NCBI GenBank assembly: GCA_024036415.1
Contig: JAMWET010005075.1
Span: 607,501 to 671,500 of the forward strand
Length of the DNA stretch: 64,000 nt
Origin: Prochilodus magdalenae
Lineage: Eukaryota > Chordata > Actinopteri > Characiformes > Prochilodontidae
Direction of reading: 5' to 3'
Position numbers and translations under genes: made by a program. The notes below the pieces were generated by a model. That model did not search any database, had not been told where the DNA came from, and worked only from the letters and a program-made list of their open reading frames with translations. Of this stretch, positions 37,613-50,123 are shown piece by piece. Position 1 is the stretch's first letter, and the number at the start of each line of letters is the position of its first letter.

Positions 37613-40600
37613 ATGACAGCGGCACCTGAGCTTGTAACGGGCACTGCGGAGCCTGAGCAGAATGGAAATTTTAGGCTGGAGATTCCTGATATTGTGGTGA
37701 TTGTGATCTACTTCGTGTTTGTTCTAGCGGTGGGGATATGGGTAGGTTTAACTCTCCATTGTTTTGTTTTTTTTTATGTTTTTTTTTTAATGTTGAAGGT
37801 TTTGCGTGATTTAAGTGGTAGATGTATGGATTGAGTGTACCTGCTATTTTTCCACAGTCTGTTATATACCCACATATACAGGTTGGTTTAATGTATGTAT
37901 TTGTTTTAATTTAATTTAATTTTTATTCATTTATTTGTTTCTCTAAGTCATCAATCAGGGCTAACCGTGGAACAGTCGGTGGATACTTTTTAGCAGGCAG
38001 ATCCATGACGTGGTGGCCAGTGAGTTTTTCTATTCCCTTTCTATTGTGCTTTTCTGCACATCTGTCTTACAGAGCAATGCACTAAGGTTTATTAAGTCTC
38101 CTAGTTGCATGTGTGCAGTGCACACGGAAGTATTTCTGTTTTCATTGCTCAAATACATGATCGATCAGGAAGAAGGATGTAAATACTGGTTTCCTGGTAT
38201 TTACAGTGTGGATGATGACATTCTTGTGGGTTAAAACTTGTGAGTGTATTATTGTGTAATGCCTGCAGACTGTTCATGCACACTTAAGGCCTTTTCAGTG
38301 AAAGAGTGCTGGAGATACAATCGGAAGCCATGCAATACTTTTCCTCCAGCTGTGTAGTTATGAAATGTTGGTTGTGACTGCTTTGATATGTTATTCCCTG
38401 ATAGATCGGTGCTTCTTTAATGTCCAGTAATGTGGGCAGTGGCTTGTTCATTGGATTAGCAGGGACTGGGGCAGCGGGCGGAATCGCTGTTGGGGGCTTT
38501 GAGTGGAATGTAAGTCAATGCAATTGCTCCACGTCCAGAGTGATTTCACTTAAGGCACACTACACTGCTCTAACTTGCAGACACTATGCACAGTCTTTCT
38601 TAAAGTATGCTGGCCTCTGTTATATGTTATACTGTATTCTGCAACACAACATTGCAGCCATCAGCCTTCTTGGTTGCATCGTCCTCAATGCAAATGAAAT
38701 TTGAACCTAGACCAGCACTTCCCACAGTGCTAAAGAAATATTAACCGCTGGCCTAGACGTCTATAGTTTAGGAAATAGACATGATATTCAGCCTCCTTCT
38801 GCATTGGCCATCCTCACATTAAGTATGTGCCCCAGAGAGCTGTAGTTCAATGCTACCTTCAAGACACCTGGGGGATTCCCTCATCTTTAAATCTGAAAAT
38901 CTCACTGTAGTAAATTTTGGGACATTGATGTAGAAGGTAAACATGCTAGTTTATATCAGGTAAAGCATTAGCTCCATTTGACCATTTTTCCTGAAGTTCT
39001 TCCTTAACATATAGTATTTAACATGCCATATAAGAAACAGTGACACTCTCTGATGGTAGTTTTGTGCTGTTTGTGGTAGGCAGCATGGGTCCTCGTTGCC
39101 TTAGGCTGGATCTTTGTGCCGGTGTACATTTCTGCTGGAGTGGTCACCATGCCCGAATACCTGAGGAAGAGATTTGGCGGCCAGCGCATACGAATATACA
39201 TGAGTGTGCTGTCTCTCATTCTCTACATCTTCACCAAGATATCAGTAAGACTCCCGGGTCTCTTTAACCACTTAAGTGCACTTAAGGATTCTGCATCCCT
39301 CCCTAAGAATACAGTTGCACTGTGTTACATGTTCTTTAACGCCTGGGAATGTAGGGGTTAATGAATAGGAAGGAATACCCACTGACATATATGAACCCTG
39401 AAATGCATTGCAGGTCCAGACTTCATGTGTTTTGTTTTTTCCAGACAGACATTTTCTCTGGAGCTTTGTTTATTCAGGTGTCACTGGGTTGGGACCTGTA
39501 CGTCTCCACTGTAGTGCTGCTTGTAGTCACAGCACTCTATACTATAGCTGGTAACTAAAAACACAGCATGTGTTGCTATACTGCCAGTGCTTTTGCTAAA
39601 AGAGATCCAATAACGGCTGATGTTCTGTTGCAGGAGGGCTGACCGCCGTGATCTACACGGATGCATTGCAAACTGTCATTATGGTAGTCGGTGCATTTGC
39701 TCTCATGTTCATAGGTGAATTTCTTTCATTTAATAACCTTTCAAACTCTTACTATAGTACCCAGTTATCTGTATCCAACTGTAATCCCACCACATACCAC
39801 CCCCACCCCACCCACCAACAGTATGTACAGTAGCAGAACAACAGTCCACATGCTGTCTTGAACAATGCGTACGTGTTGTAGCATAAATAGATTCAGTGAA
39901 GATTTGGAAAATGGAAAAACATCTAGTTTAAGGAACTCTATCGTTTGGTAATAATTTTTTTACCTCTTATTTTGAAAGTTACTGTAATATGCTAATATGC
40001 ACCCCCTGCTGGAGAAACTCCAGACTGCCAGACACGAGGTCCATGTCCTTTTTCAAAACAATAGGTGTCTATTAATTTTGCTTTAGATGGCTTTAGGAAA
40101 CACTGGTGGCGTATATATTTAGAATTTTACAGTTTTTTGGTACTTAATATAACTTATGCCTTTGAAGCATTGCCTGTATTATTGTGTTAGTTCAAATATA
40201 ACAGATACAATGGCACATATAGGGAATCCTTTCTTTCACTTAGATTTTTTTCAGTCAACTTTATCTTTTCCTGTGCAACACTACTAAATAAAGAGAAAAT
40301 AATTTCATTATAAATGCTACATATCCATTGTGATGTATAGTAGAAAACAGATTTTATTTTTTCTGTTAAGGAGGGAATAATCATGTGAAACTCCCCATAA
40401 CCCCCAACAGCATTACATCATCAAACTTTGATGAAGTGGTCTATAATGCATTTTTAGTTGAAGCCCTATATATACTTCCCAGCCATTTTCACAGGCTGTC
40501 ATGTAAACATACTGAACCTCGCTTCCTTCAACTATTTACACTGCGCATTCTTTCCGTTGACAGCTTTTGCTAAAGTGGGCTGGTATGAGGGTCTGCTGGA

Positions 40601-43600
40601 GCTGTATGGAAAAGCAGTGCCTGCAATCACTGTTCCTAACACTACATGCCACCTCCCGCGGCCAGACGCCTTCCACATCTTCCGCGACCCGCTGACCGGA
40701 GACCTCCCCTGGCCGGGGCTGCTTTTCGGACTCACTGTACTGGCTACATGGGTGTGGTGCGCTGACCAGGTAATCCTCGCAGCATATGTCACTATGGAAA
40801 GTTGGCTCTAAGGCTATGGTTAAATCTCATAAACTGCTGATGGAACATTCTTCAGGTCCTGACAGCTACAAACATGGTAATAAAGGAGTCATTTATTACA
40901 GCGGCTAAATAGCATAATAGCTGTTAAGTAATAGGATTATCAACTGCACAATCAGCTCATGCAGGGTCTAAGAGGACAATAGGACCACTAACGTGCCCAT
41001 ATTAGTGACCGGACCGTCTGGAGTAACTTGTGTGTCAGGTTATGTCCAAGCATTGAACTCCTGCTTGAAACCAGCCCAGGCAATATCCTGTATGATCTTC
41101 CAGGTTAAATGATCTTCTGTTCTCCTGAGTTTAAACTCTGTCTTGAATTAAAAAGAACTGTCTTAATGTATTCATAAGGAAATCTCTAGCAGGATGACAA
41201 ACAGTAGGAATGGGTGGAGCACAACCGAAGAATCAAACCGCTGGTCCCGGCATTGATGGTTTAGGCACCGTGGTCAAATGACACGTTTGGTATTTCCTAG
41301 ACAAATTTTGACAGACAGCACGCTTCTGCACATCTGATCTGTGTGGAGTGTGCATGTTGTTCTCGTGCCTGTGTGGCTTGCCTCCGGGTGCTCCTGTTTC
41401 CTCCCACAGTCCTAAGACATGTTGGAGATGCTGAAATGCTTCTGTGTGTGCGTGTGCGTGTGCGTGTGCGTGGCAGGCATATTTTTCCCCACTATGTTAA
41501 AAATGGCCACATGTCTATGTTTCCTGTTATTTCTATATGCAAAATTAACAAAATTTGTCATTTGTAGTGGCTTCAAACTTTTGTATACGGCTGTATGTCC
41601 ATCCATGGTTGAGAAGTTAGCACTGACAATGAACTTATAAAGAAACCGACACCAACAGTGCCTCATGTCATATCTCGCTGATTAAACAGCTATTCCTAGT
41701 ATTTAAATTCCAATAAACAGAAAATGATAACTCCTCCATATTTTGTAACCACATAACTTTAACTGTATATTTACTGTGAATAAAGTCATTTTAAATGTAT
41801 AGAATTATAATAAATAATAGGACTACTGAGGGGTAGTGCAGTTAACACTGATGCACATTTCATGGAGTGATTACCATTTATCAGCTGAATTGAACATAAA
41901 GCAACATACATTGTGGCCTATTTTGTGTTCTAAACGTAGCACGATTAATATTTTATGATTGATGTTTTTCCAATACTTTAAACTTAAAGCAAATACTGTG
42001 TACTAGAATGTGCAGAACATATGGCATATTTAATGAAGACACAGCATGTAAACCTTTATTCTTTTGTATATGATGGGTTATAGTAATATTCCAGTTAGAT
42101 AGCATTAATGTTCTCCTCTGTAATTGTACAAGAAGACTTGCAGTCCTTTAACAGTACAGGTGTCCATATCAGTACTGGGATTCCAGCTTTGGCCTTGCTT
42201 GGTTTCAGACGGGAAGGAAATCAGTGTTGTTGCCTGAGAAGCAGGTTATCTAGCCAGGCAGCCTAGTTTTCCCCTGAGACTGAGTGTTGTTGATATGACT
42301 GTAACTAACCTTTGCCCTGTGCCACTGCTGTGTTGCTGTCTGCAGGTAATAGTGCAGCGGTCCTTGTCTGCTAAAAACCTATCGCATGCTAAAGGGGGCT
42401 CTGTGCTGGGGGGCTACCTGAAGATCCTTCCCATGTTCTTCGTTGTCATGCCAGGCATGATCAGCAGAGCACTTTACCCGGGTATGTTTTAGTAGTTAAA
42501 GACAAACACTGACCGGCCACTGCCAGTACGCCTGGTAGTATCTGCATGCTTAGTTCATTTCATCAGCTGCACTTCCATAGGATCACTTTGTAGACTGTAG
42601 TCCATCTAATTCTCTGTATACATTGTTACTCCACTTCCAATGGTCAGGACCCCCACAGGACCACTGTAGAGCAGGTATTGTTGGGGTGGTGAAGCATTCT
42701 CAGCACTGCAGTGACACTGACATGGTGGTGGTGTGTTAGTGTGTGTTGGGCAACGTCCTATGACCACTGATGAAGGACTAGAGGATGACCAACACAAACT
42801 ACAGCAGCAGATGAGCCATCATCTCTGACAAGGTGGACCAGCAAAACAGTACCTGCTCTGAGGTGGTCCTGTCAGGGTCCTGACCATTACAGAATAGGGT
42901 GAAAGGGGTCTAAGAAAGTATGCAGGGAAACAGATGGACTACAGTCTGTAGTAGTAGAACTATAAAGTGCTCCTGTATGGTCAGTAGAGCTGATAAAATG
43001 GGCAGTGAGTGCACATACAGGGAGGTGTACCTAATGAAGTGGCCGGTTGGTGTAGTTTCTGGTAACATCTACTAAGATGTGGTGTTTTGTTAAAATTATA
43101 TTCTTTCTGTTTATTCGTCTTAGATGAGGTGGGCTGTGTGGATCCTGACGAGTGCCAAAGAATCTGTAAAGCTGCTGTAGGCTGTTCCAACATCGCCTAC
43201 CCTAAACTGGTGGTGGAGCTCATGCCCGTAGGTACGGCTGCTTTGTGTTCTTGTGATTATTGATATTATTAGTTATTATTAGTATAATTTGTGTGCAGAA
43301 ATACACTATTATTTCTGCACACAAATGCATACATAGATTTTGACACACATTTCAGGATAGTCGTTGTAATAACATAATTATAATGCATATCTATTAGCAT
43401 GGAGTTCAGTAATATTATCTTATTATTATAAGAACAATTGATTCTACAGATCAGTGCACTGCTTGATGTTTGCCCTGTAAAGCCTGAGAGGGTCATTTAA
43501 AAGGCAGAGGCCTCGGGTTGGATTTCACTGGAGTTTGGTTTTCAGTGGAGCATGCCATACGTCTTTACACGCTAACGGCTTTAAAAGCATGTCAGGTTCG

Positions 43601-46600
43601 ATGTTTAGGTCTGATATACAAGATCAACATTATACTGATACATTATACTGGATACTTCGCTTACATCCTCAGAAGGCTATCTGTCTATCTCTGTTACTTA
43701 CATTTCATGCAATTACACAGTTTCACCAGAGGGGGCTCTGAATCCCCAAAAAGTACATGGTGCAGCTTTAACAGGATTTTATTTTGGACTTTTTCTATTT
43801 TAAAGGCTGCTGGTGCACATATGGAGCCTTGGCTTCTCAAAAAGCATGAAAACACATCCCTGACCTTTTCCAGTTTATACATATGGCTTCCATTAGAATG
43901 ACTAATGAAAAGAGTAATCAGAGCCTAAATTAGTAGTCAAAGTCTAAAGAAAGATTACTGTTCTCTGGTAGGTATACTGTATGATTGTAGACGTACTGGG
44001 TTTTGCGTATGAATGGCTATATGAAAGCTATAATCTGCTGACTTTGGTTCCCCTGCTTTTCAGGCTGCTCCCCCGTTGGAATTTCTTTACAATGCATGGT
44101 TTGCAAACTCAGGGTGGCTTACGTATTGACTTTTATAGACTATAGCTTTTCTTTATTTGCTTTGCTTTTATACAGGCATGCGAGGCCTTATGATTGCAGT
44201 GATGATGGCGGCTCTCATGTCCTCCCTCACCTCCATATTCAACAGCAGCAGCACCCTCTTCACCATGGACATTTGGCAGCGCATAAGACGGCAGGCTTCG
44301 GAGAGGGAGCTCATGGTTGTGGGCAGGTAGGAGCACTATGTGTTATGTAGTGACACGTGTCCGTTCAGCAGTGATAAACATACCAGCTGTTGTTATCAGT
44401 GAGTGTGGTGTCTGCTGTCGGCACCAACAAGTCTCAAGTACTTGTTATGAAATGCATAACTGTTGTTAAACCTTGCGGAGGCTTAGATCAATCAGAACAA
44501 AGCTCATGTACACATATTGCACTTCAAGGCACAACAGCTATACTGGATTATGATAGGCTGGAAAATGGCTGGGTAAAAAATAAGGATGAAAGACTTTGCA
44601 ATATAAACCCACAAAATCATGCAGAATATCTTTCCTCATATAGACTGGGTAATGTGTTAGGAACGAGAGGATGCCACATCGTTTGATGGAAATGAAAATG
44701 ATCACCCTACAGAGGGTTGAATTCAAATACACCCTGAAAATCAAAGCGAAAAAATTATGCAGCAGGCTCGTCCATTTAACCCAAACTCCACTGCAGCAAC
44801 TTAAAATGGTACTCAGTAGTTTGTATGGCCCCCACATGCTCCTCATGAGACGACGGATGGTGTCCTGGGGGATCCCCTCCCAGATCTGGACCAGGGCATA
44901 ACTGGGTTCCTGGACAGTCTGAAGTGCAACCTGGTGGTGTCGGATGGACCGAAACATAATGTCCCAGAGGTGGTCTATTGGATTTAGGTGAGGCGAGCCG
45001 GTGGGCCAGTCAATGGTATCAATTCCTTCATTCTCCAAGAACTGCCTGCATACTCTCGCCACATGAGGCGTACCAGGAGGAACCCAGGACCCACTGCACC
45101 AGCGTAGGGTCTGACAAGGGGTCTGAGGATTTAATCCCAATTGCCTAATAGCAGACAGGGTGCCATTGTCTAGCCTGTAGAGGTCTGTGCGTCCTTACAG
45201 GGATATACCTCCCCAGACCATCACTGACCCACCACCAAACCAGTCATGCTGAATGATGTTGCAGGCGGCATAACATTCTCCACGGCGTCTCCAGAGCCTG
45301 TCACATCTGTCACAGGTGCTCAGGTAAAACCTGGTCTCATCTGTGAAAAGCACAAGGCGTCTGTGGCGGATCTGCCAATTCTGGGGTTCTGTGGCAAATG
45401 GCAATCGAGCTCTATGGGGCTGGCCAGTGAGCACAGAGCCCACTACTGGACGTTGGGCCCTCGGGCCGCCCTCATGAGGCCTGTTTCTGATTGTTTGGTC
45501 AGACACATTCACAGCAGTAGGACTCTGGCAGTGCTCATCTTGTTCCTCCTAGCACAAAGGAGTAGATACCGGTCCTGCTGAGGGGTTTAGGACCTTCTAC
45601 AGCCTTGTCCAGCTCTCATGGAGTAACTGCCTGTCTCCTGGAATCTCCACCGTACCTTTAAGTCTTTGCTGGGAGACACAGCAAACCTTGTGGCAATGGC
45701 ACATATTGATGTGCCATCCTTCAGTAGTTGAACTACCTGTGCAACCTCTTTAGGGTCCAGGTACCGCACCATGGTACTAGTAGTGATGCTGACCCAAGTC
45801 AAGTGCAAAACTAGAGAAAAATCAGTTATTATTTTGTCAATCTAAAATTCGCTCACAACAATGCGATGCTACATCTCCAACATCAGGATCAGGCATCTAT
45901 CGTTCCTACAGTCTGTTTATGTTTACATCTACAGGGTGTTCGTTTTATTGCTGGTGGTCTTGAGCATCTTATGGATTCCAATCATCCAGTCAGCTAACAG
46001 TGGACAACTGTTTGACTACATTCAAGCCATAACCAGTTTCTTGGCTCCTCCCATCACTGCTGTGTTCCTTATGGCAATCTTTTGGAGTCGAGTGAATGAA
46101 CAAGTGCGTCATCTACCCTTCAGTACCACAGTCACTGTGCTTTGTGTGTTTGTAGTTTGTAGATTGACATCAGAATTTATTTAGTTAATAAGTTAAAGAG
46201 GGAAAAGAGAGCAACCAAAGTCTCTTTGGCACCTGTTAAGCCAGCAAATTACATTCACTGTGTAATTTATGTTTATAGTTCTATCATATTGTGCTGTAAA
46301 CCACACTGACAAGTCATGAACAGCTGGCTGTGGGTTTTGGGGATATTACATATTGCTCCTTTCGATTAACTTGGGAAATTATATACATACACAATAATGT
46401 GAACAGAAACCATCAGAAATGCAAGACATTACAGTAAATACTGTGGGAATTCAGTATACTGTTTCCCCTTAGTAGTTAAATCCAGGATGCACATTTATCC
46501 CAATAGAAGACTACAAAAATCGCTTTTAATAAACAGTGCTTTGTGTTTAACTCTGCAGGGAGCTTTCTGGGGTCTGATGGTGGGTCTAGTTATAGGAGTC

Positions 46601-47407
46601 ACACGAATGGTGCTGGAGTTTGCCTATGGCACTCCTTCCTGTGGGGAGCAGGACTTGCGACCGGATCTGCTGAAAAACGTGCACTACCTCTACTTTGCCC
46701 TGATACTGCTAGCTCTGACCGGCCTGGTCATTACTGGAGTGAGCCTCTGCACTGCCCCCATTCCAGACCAACATGTAAGGATCGCACTGTGTCACGCACG
46801 CATGCACACAAACACACACATGCATGTCGCATCTATTATATAGTGCCAAATGTACTAATGTATGAAGTATTACAAGATTATAATATTAAATCCATGTATA
46901 TAAGTACATTGGTCTATTCATGTAACTGGCATGTTCAAATATAGGTGTCAAGTTGGTTATCAATGAATTCCACTATCAGGTCAAGCGTAGCAGAAAACCA
47001 CTGTCCACCAGTGACAGGCATTCCTGTGCAACTAATCCAGTTATTCACACTGATAAACCTAAACTTCTCTGCAGCTTGTTCGATTAACTTGGTGGACAAG
47101 GCACAGCAAAGACCAGCGTGTAGATCTGGATGATCCTTGGGCAATCCCACCTGCAGCAGAAGACACCAACCCTTCTAGCTCTGACTCAGAGCTTGAACAG
47201 GACAGGCCTTCCTGGTGGAGGCGTGTGGGAATGTGGCTGTGTGGGCTGTCTGAAGCACCCGGGACAAAACTAAGCTCAGAGGAACGCCAGGCTCTGGAGA
47301 AGAAGCTGACCAGCATCGAGGAGGACCACATCTGGAAGAATGTTTGCAATATCAATGCCATCATTCTGCTCACTGTCAATGTGTTTCTATGGGGCTACTT
47401 TGCTTGA
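37613..47407 (+). CDS. slc5a9: Sodium/sugar cotransporter SLC5A9 (SGLT4)
   Basis: Plasma-membrane Na+-coupled sugar transporter; human SGLT4 prefers mannose, 1,5-anhydroglucitol and fructose. Thirteen coding exons: 37613-37741, 37948-38019, 38405-38509, 39080-39244, 39445-39550, 39634-39714, 40564-40769, 42346-42481, 43134-based codons starting at 43124 and ending 43231, 44176-44326, 45935-46103, 46559-46774 and 47075-47407. All phases agree and give 658 residues (human about 681). Hallmarks in order are [57 protein letters not shown] (extracellular, N-glycosylation site), [40 protein letters not shown] (sodium-site helix), [20 protein letters not shown] and the C-terminal [13 protein letters not shown]1 His83 is Leu here, as in SGLT4. 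The ATG is the only one ahead of the first helix. A possible ATTAAA signal is at 47856-47861. Confidence 0.93.
41443..41473. repeat. (GTGTGC)n microsatellite in slc5a9 intron 7
   Basis: About four GTGTGC units follow TTCTGTGTGTGC. It is too short to have a known role. Confidence 0.8.
42507..43052. mobile_element. MITE with ACCGGCCACT ends in slc5a9 intron 8
   Basis: The left end reads CACTGACCGGCCACT. The right end is the inverted complement of CACCAACCGGCCACT and is preceded by GGTGTACCTAATGAA, the family's well-known GGTACACC segment. The interior carries GGTGGTGGTGTGTTAGTG and CACTGATGAAGGACTAG, which reappear inverted at 48.54-48.90 kb. A lone end-like fragment (CATTAGGTACACC) lies at 47.95 kb. 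No transposase frame is present. Confidence 0.6.
44672..45830 (-). mobile_element. Nearly full-length dead Tc1-like element in slc5a9 intron 10
   Basis: The transposase runs on the minus strand from [17 protein letters not shown] (about 45772) to near 44760, broken into several frames. Visible parts are the N-terminal helix-turn-helix, [24 protein letters not shown] with the first catalytic Asp, and [10 protein letters not shown]. The usual HDNARPHVA box has become PPGTPHVAR, because about 15 bp removed the second catalytic Asp. The third motif reads [12 protein letters not shown] instead of SPDLNPIEHLWD. Stops and frameshifts confirm inactivity. The left side keeps the family's ATGCCACATCGTTTGATGG sequence, but terminal inverted repeats were not found. 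It lies opposite to slc5a9 transcription. Confidence 0.85.
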
Positions 47408-48150
47408 GAATGCTGATTAGAAATACATGGCAAATGATCTACTGTTAAACCGTGTGCTTGGGTTACTCCGTACCCCAAAAAGTACCTCAGCCAATAGATA
47501 AAACACTAGACGATACAGTATTGCACATGGACATACATGGACATACATAGACTGGGAAATGAAAACATTCATGACAGTTATTAATTAGGATGTCCATAAT
47601 AATGAACAAATGCAAGACAGTGTACACTACTAGCACAGACGTGTGTTCATATTAGTTCACACAATATGCTAAAAGCTAAACGTTAGGCATCAATGATTGT
47701 CTAAACCTCTCTCTCTGTAATTAATCTGTAACTACAGAAGCTCATTTTTTCTGAATGTGTCAAGTCTACCTGTAAAAACATGTCATCTAGTAATGTACTA
47801 GAAGGGGGGCAGGGGGGGAGGTGGGGTTGTGGCATGCCTGATTATATGGACTTACATTAAAAGTTAAGTTCTTTATGTCATCATTATGAACATAAGAGGG
47901 TTTGTTCCAACAACCAAGGGCCAAGTACTATGTACACACGTACTGGACACTCCATTAGGTACACCAGCCTTGCATCGCCACATATGGTCCATTCCCCATG
48001 AAGAGATACTTTGTAGTTCTACAGCTACACATTAGATAATCATCCCTGTCCAAAGAAAAACATGTATCTCCATTTTTACTTTTCTGCTTCATTTACATTA
48101 CATTGGAACCATTTTTGACAATTCTGCTTACACACAGAGGAGTTCCACCA
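47408..48150. repeat. slc5a9 3' region with dispersed-repeat fragments
   Basis: The 3' UTR probably ends near ATTAAA 47856-47861. At 47940-47975 lies a CATTAGGTACACC fragment of the ACCGGCCACT MITE family. At 48.03-48.09 kb lies a copy of the TCTCCATTTTT repeat also found at 6.15 and 16.7 kb. A G-rich run (AGGGGGGCAGGGGGGGAGG) is at about 47802-47820. No gene. Confidence 0.45.
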
Positions 48151-48370
48151 CCGGACCATCCGTACAGTGAAACATCCATACACCGGAGAGCACACATTAA
48201 GGCGCAGTGAGTGCACATGCCTGGAGAGATGGGCAGCCCTATCCATGGTGCCTGGACAGCAGTTGTGGGTTAAGTGCCTTGCTCAAGGGCACTTTAGTCA
48301 TATCCTTCAATTCAGGGAGTCAAACAGTCAACCTTCAGATCACAGGCTGGTTTCCCAAATTCCCACCCAT
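48151..48370. repeat. Dispersed fish repeat (CCTTGCTCAAGGGCA type)
   Basis: It contains GGGTTAAGTGCCTTGCTCAA and GGGCACTTTAGT, a string found in many fish dispersed repeats. Boundaries are approximate and the class is unassigned. Confidence 0.4.
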
Positions 48371-48539
48371 GACTGCCCCACTTTGAACATCACAGCTGTC
48401 CATTACGTGTGTAGGAATTTCATGATGAATGAATCAGAAATGCTCCTAAATGCTAAAGCTTCTTTACAATGACTTACATTAAGAATACAGAAATTCTTTG
48501 CCAACCTCTGTAAAGGTATTATTAATATTAGACATATTA

Positions 48540-48900
48540 CTTATAATCTAGGGTTAGGCGGTGGGGTTGTGGTGGTGGTGGGTTGGTGTGTGTGTTGCGC
48601 TGGTGAAGTGTTTTACAAAGCAGTAATGCTAAAGCTTTTACACAGTGTTCACTTGTTGTTCATTTACCAGAGTTTGTGTTAATCAGCAATTAGTTCTTCA
48701 TCAGTGGTCAGCTTCTGGACGCTGGTTGGTGTTAGATTGATGTTTCTGGTGTATGTACTATTTTTTGCCCAGTATTAAGACTAAAGCCAAAACAGCAAAT
48801 AGTACTGTGGGGGTCCTGAAGAAAAGGTTAGAGGGGTGAAAGTGGTGGGGCTAACAGAAAGAAATGGATAACAGGCTATAACTGCACAGTGATCTGGTAA
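48540..48900 (-). mobile_element. Inverted, degraded copy of the ACCGGCCACT MITE family
   Basis: AGTTTGTGTTAATCAGC...TTCTTCATCAGTGGTCA (48673-48710) is the inverted match of TGACCACTGATGAAGGACTA...AACACAAACT at 42.76-42.80 kb. Terminal repeats are not preserved. Confidence 0.5.
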
Positions 48901-50123
48901 ACACACCTGATAACAAGGATAAAGGCCTCATTTGCTTACTTGTTCCAGAGAAAGATCCTAAGAAAATCAGATTCTTGACGGAGAATAGAGGATGCAGAAT
49001 TGTTTGTCTGAGCTAAAGAGTGTGTGTAAGAAAATGAGTGTAGGCCCATGGAGTGTAACTAGCAATGCATATTTCTTGGAGGAAATGTGGAATCTTGCAC
49101 AGCTTAAATGTTTCTCTTCCTGCTACACTGTCATTGCTATGTATAAATGGCACATAGACGAGTGTGGGCTGCGGAGTAGAGATTGGGAATCTGCCCTGAG
49201 TGAGTACCTGCACTTTGGTGGCTCTAGGTTAAAGGAAACAATAAGATTTGCGTGTGGCTGAAAATGAATGTGACTTCAAGGGGGCGAGGGTGAAAAACAA
49301 AAGACAGCCAGACAAGTGTTGGTGGGACAACCATTAAATTTGGGTTTGGAGGTCTATCCTGAGATGATGTATCAGGCTTGCATTTTTTCATCAGACATCA
49401 GACATATCTGTTGCTATGCAGAAACTGTGAATCCGATCAAACAGCTGTATCACAAGCAAACCATTCCCAATCAGACCGAACAACTGGAATTGGAAGGGTG
49501 TTGATATGTCATAAACTGCGGGACTAGTTAGTGGACACAAAATGTGTACCACAAAGAAGAAGAATATACTATTACATAACAATATATTACACATTGCAGA
49601 GCACAAAAGCACAAACATCAGGTACAGTTACAGTTGAAAGGCATTGTAAATATAGTCATGAAATGATTTGCCACGATTTTTGCTAAATACATTTTAAGCT
49701 GTTTATTATAATATAATAAAGATTGGTATAATATGCTAATGCGAGAATGTGTACCGATATGTATATATAGCCTGTGTTTTTGCTGACGCATTCCTCATGT
49801 CACACTTACAGTCTGGTTTTTACATTGTGAATTTATGCCACGTCATGGTGACCCGGCGCACTAATACAGTATACAGTGGGGTGAGATGCCTGATCCGGTT
49901 CCAGTCCGGGTATTATCAGGCGCCCGCCCACAGCACTGTGGGCGTTCGGCTCATTACCGCTTGAATATAGTGAATGAACGAAGCTACAATTGCACAGTCA
50001 TACCAAACTGCTGAGTGCAGAGTGACGGGAACCGCGGTCAGTGTGGCCATATTGAGATTATCCATAGCCTGAAGACACTCCAGCAAATTAGTTTGTCTTG
50101 TATATATCGTTAGGCTGCTGGAC
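48901..50123. other. Intergenic region and gclm promoter
   Basis: No exon before the gclm start. Around 49.84-50.12 kb the sequence is GC-richer (GACCCGGCGC, GCGCCCGCCC), as expected of the gclm promoter. Short frames at 48992-49261 and 49749-49964 show no family. Confidence 0.45.
49848..49858 (+). promoter_or_regulatory. gclm: Candidate antioxidant response element of gclm
   Basis: GTGACCCGGCG matches the ARE consensus RTGAYNNNGCR at every defined position. It lies about 270 bp upstream of the gclm ATG. Mammalian GCLM is a classical NRF2 target through such sites, so placement and gene agree. A match of this length can also occur by chance. Confidence 0.45.

Noticed and set aside
44538..45140. 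200-codon minus-strand frame as an active transposase
   Set aside because: It covers only part of a Tc1-like element that has lost its second catalytic Asp and is frameshifted upstream.
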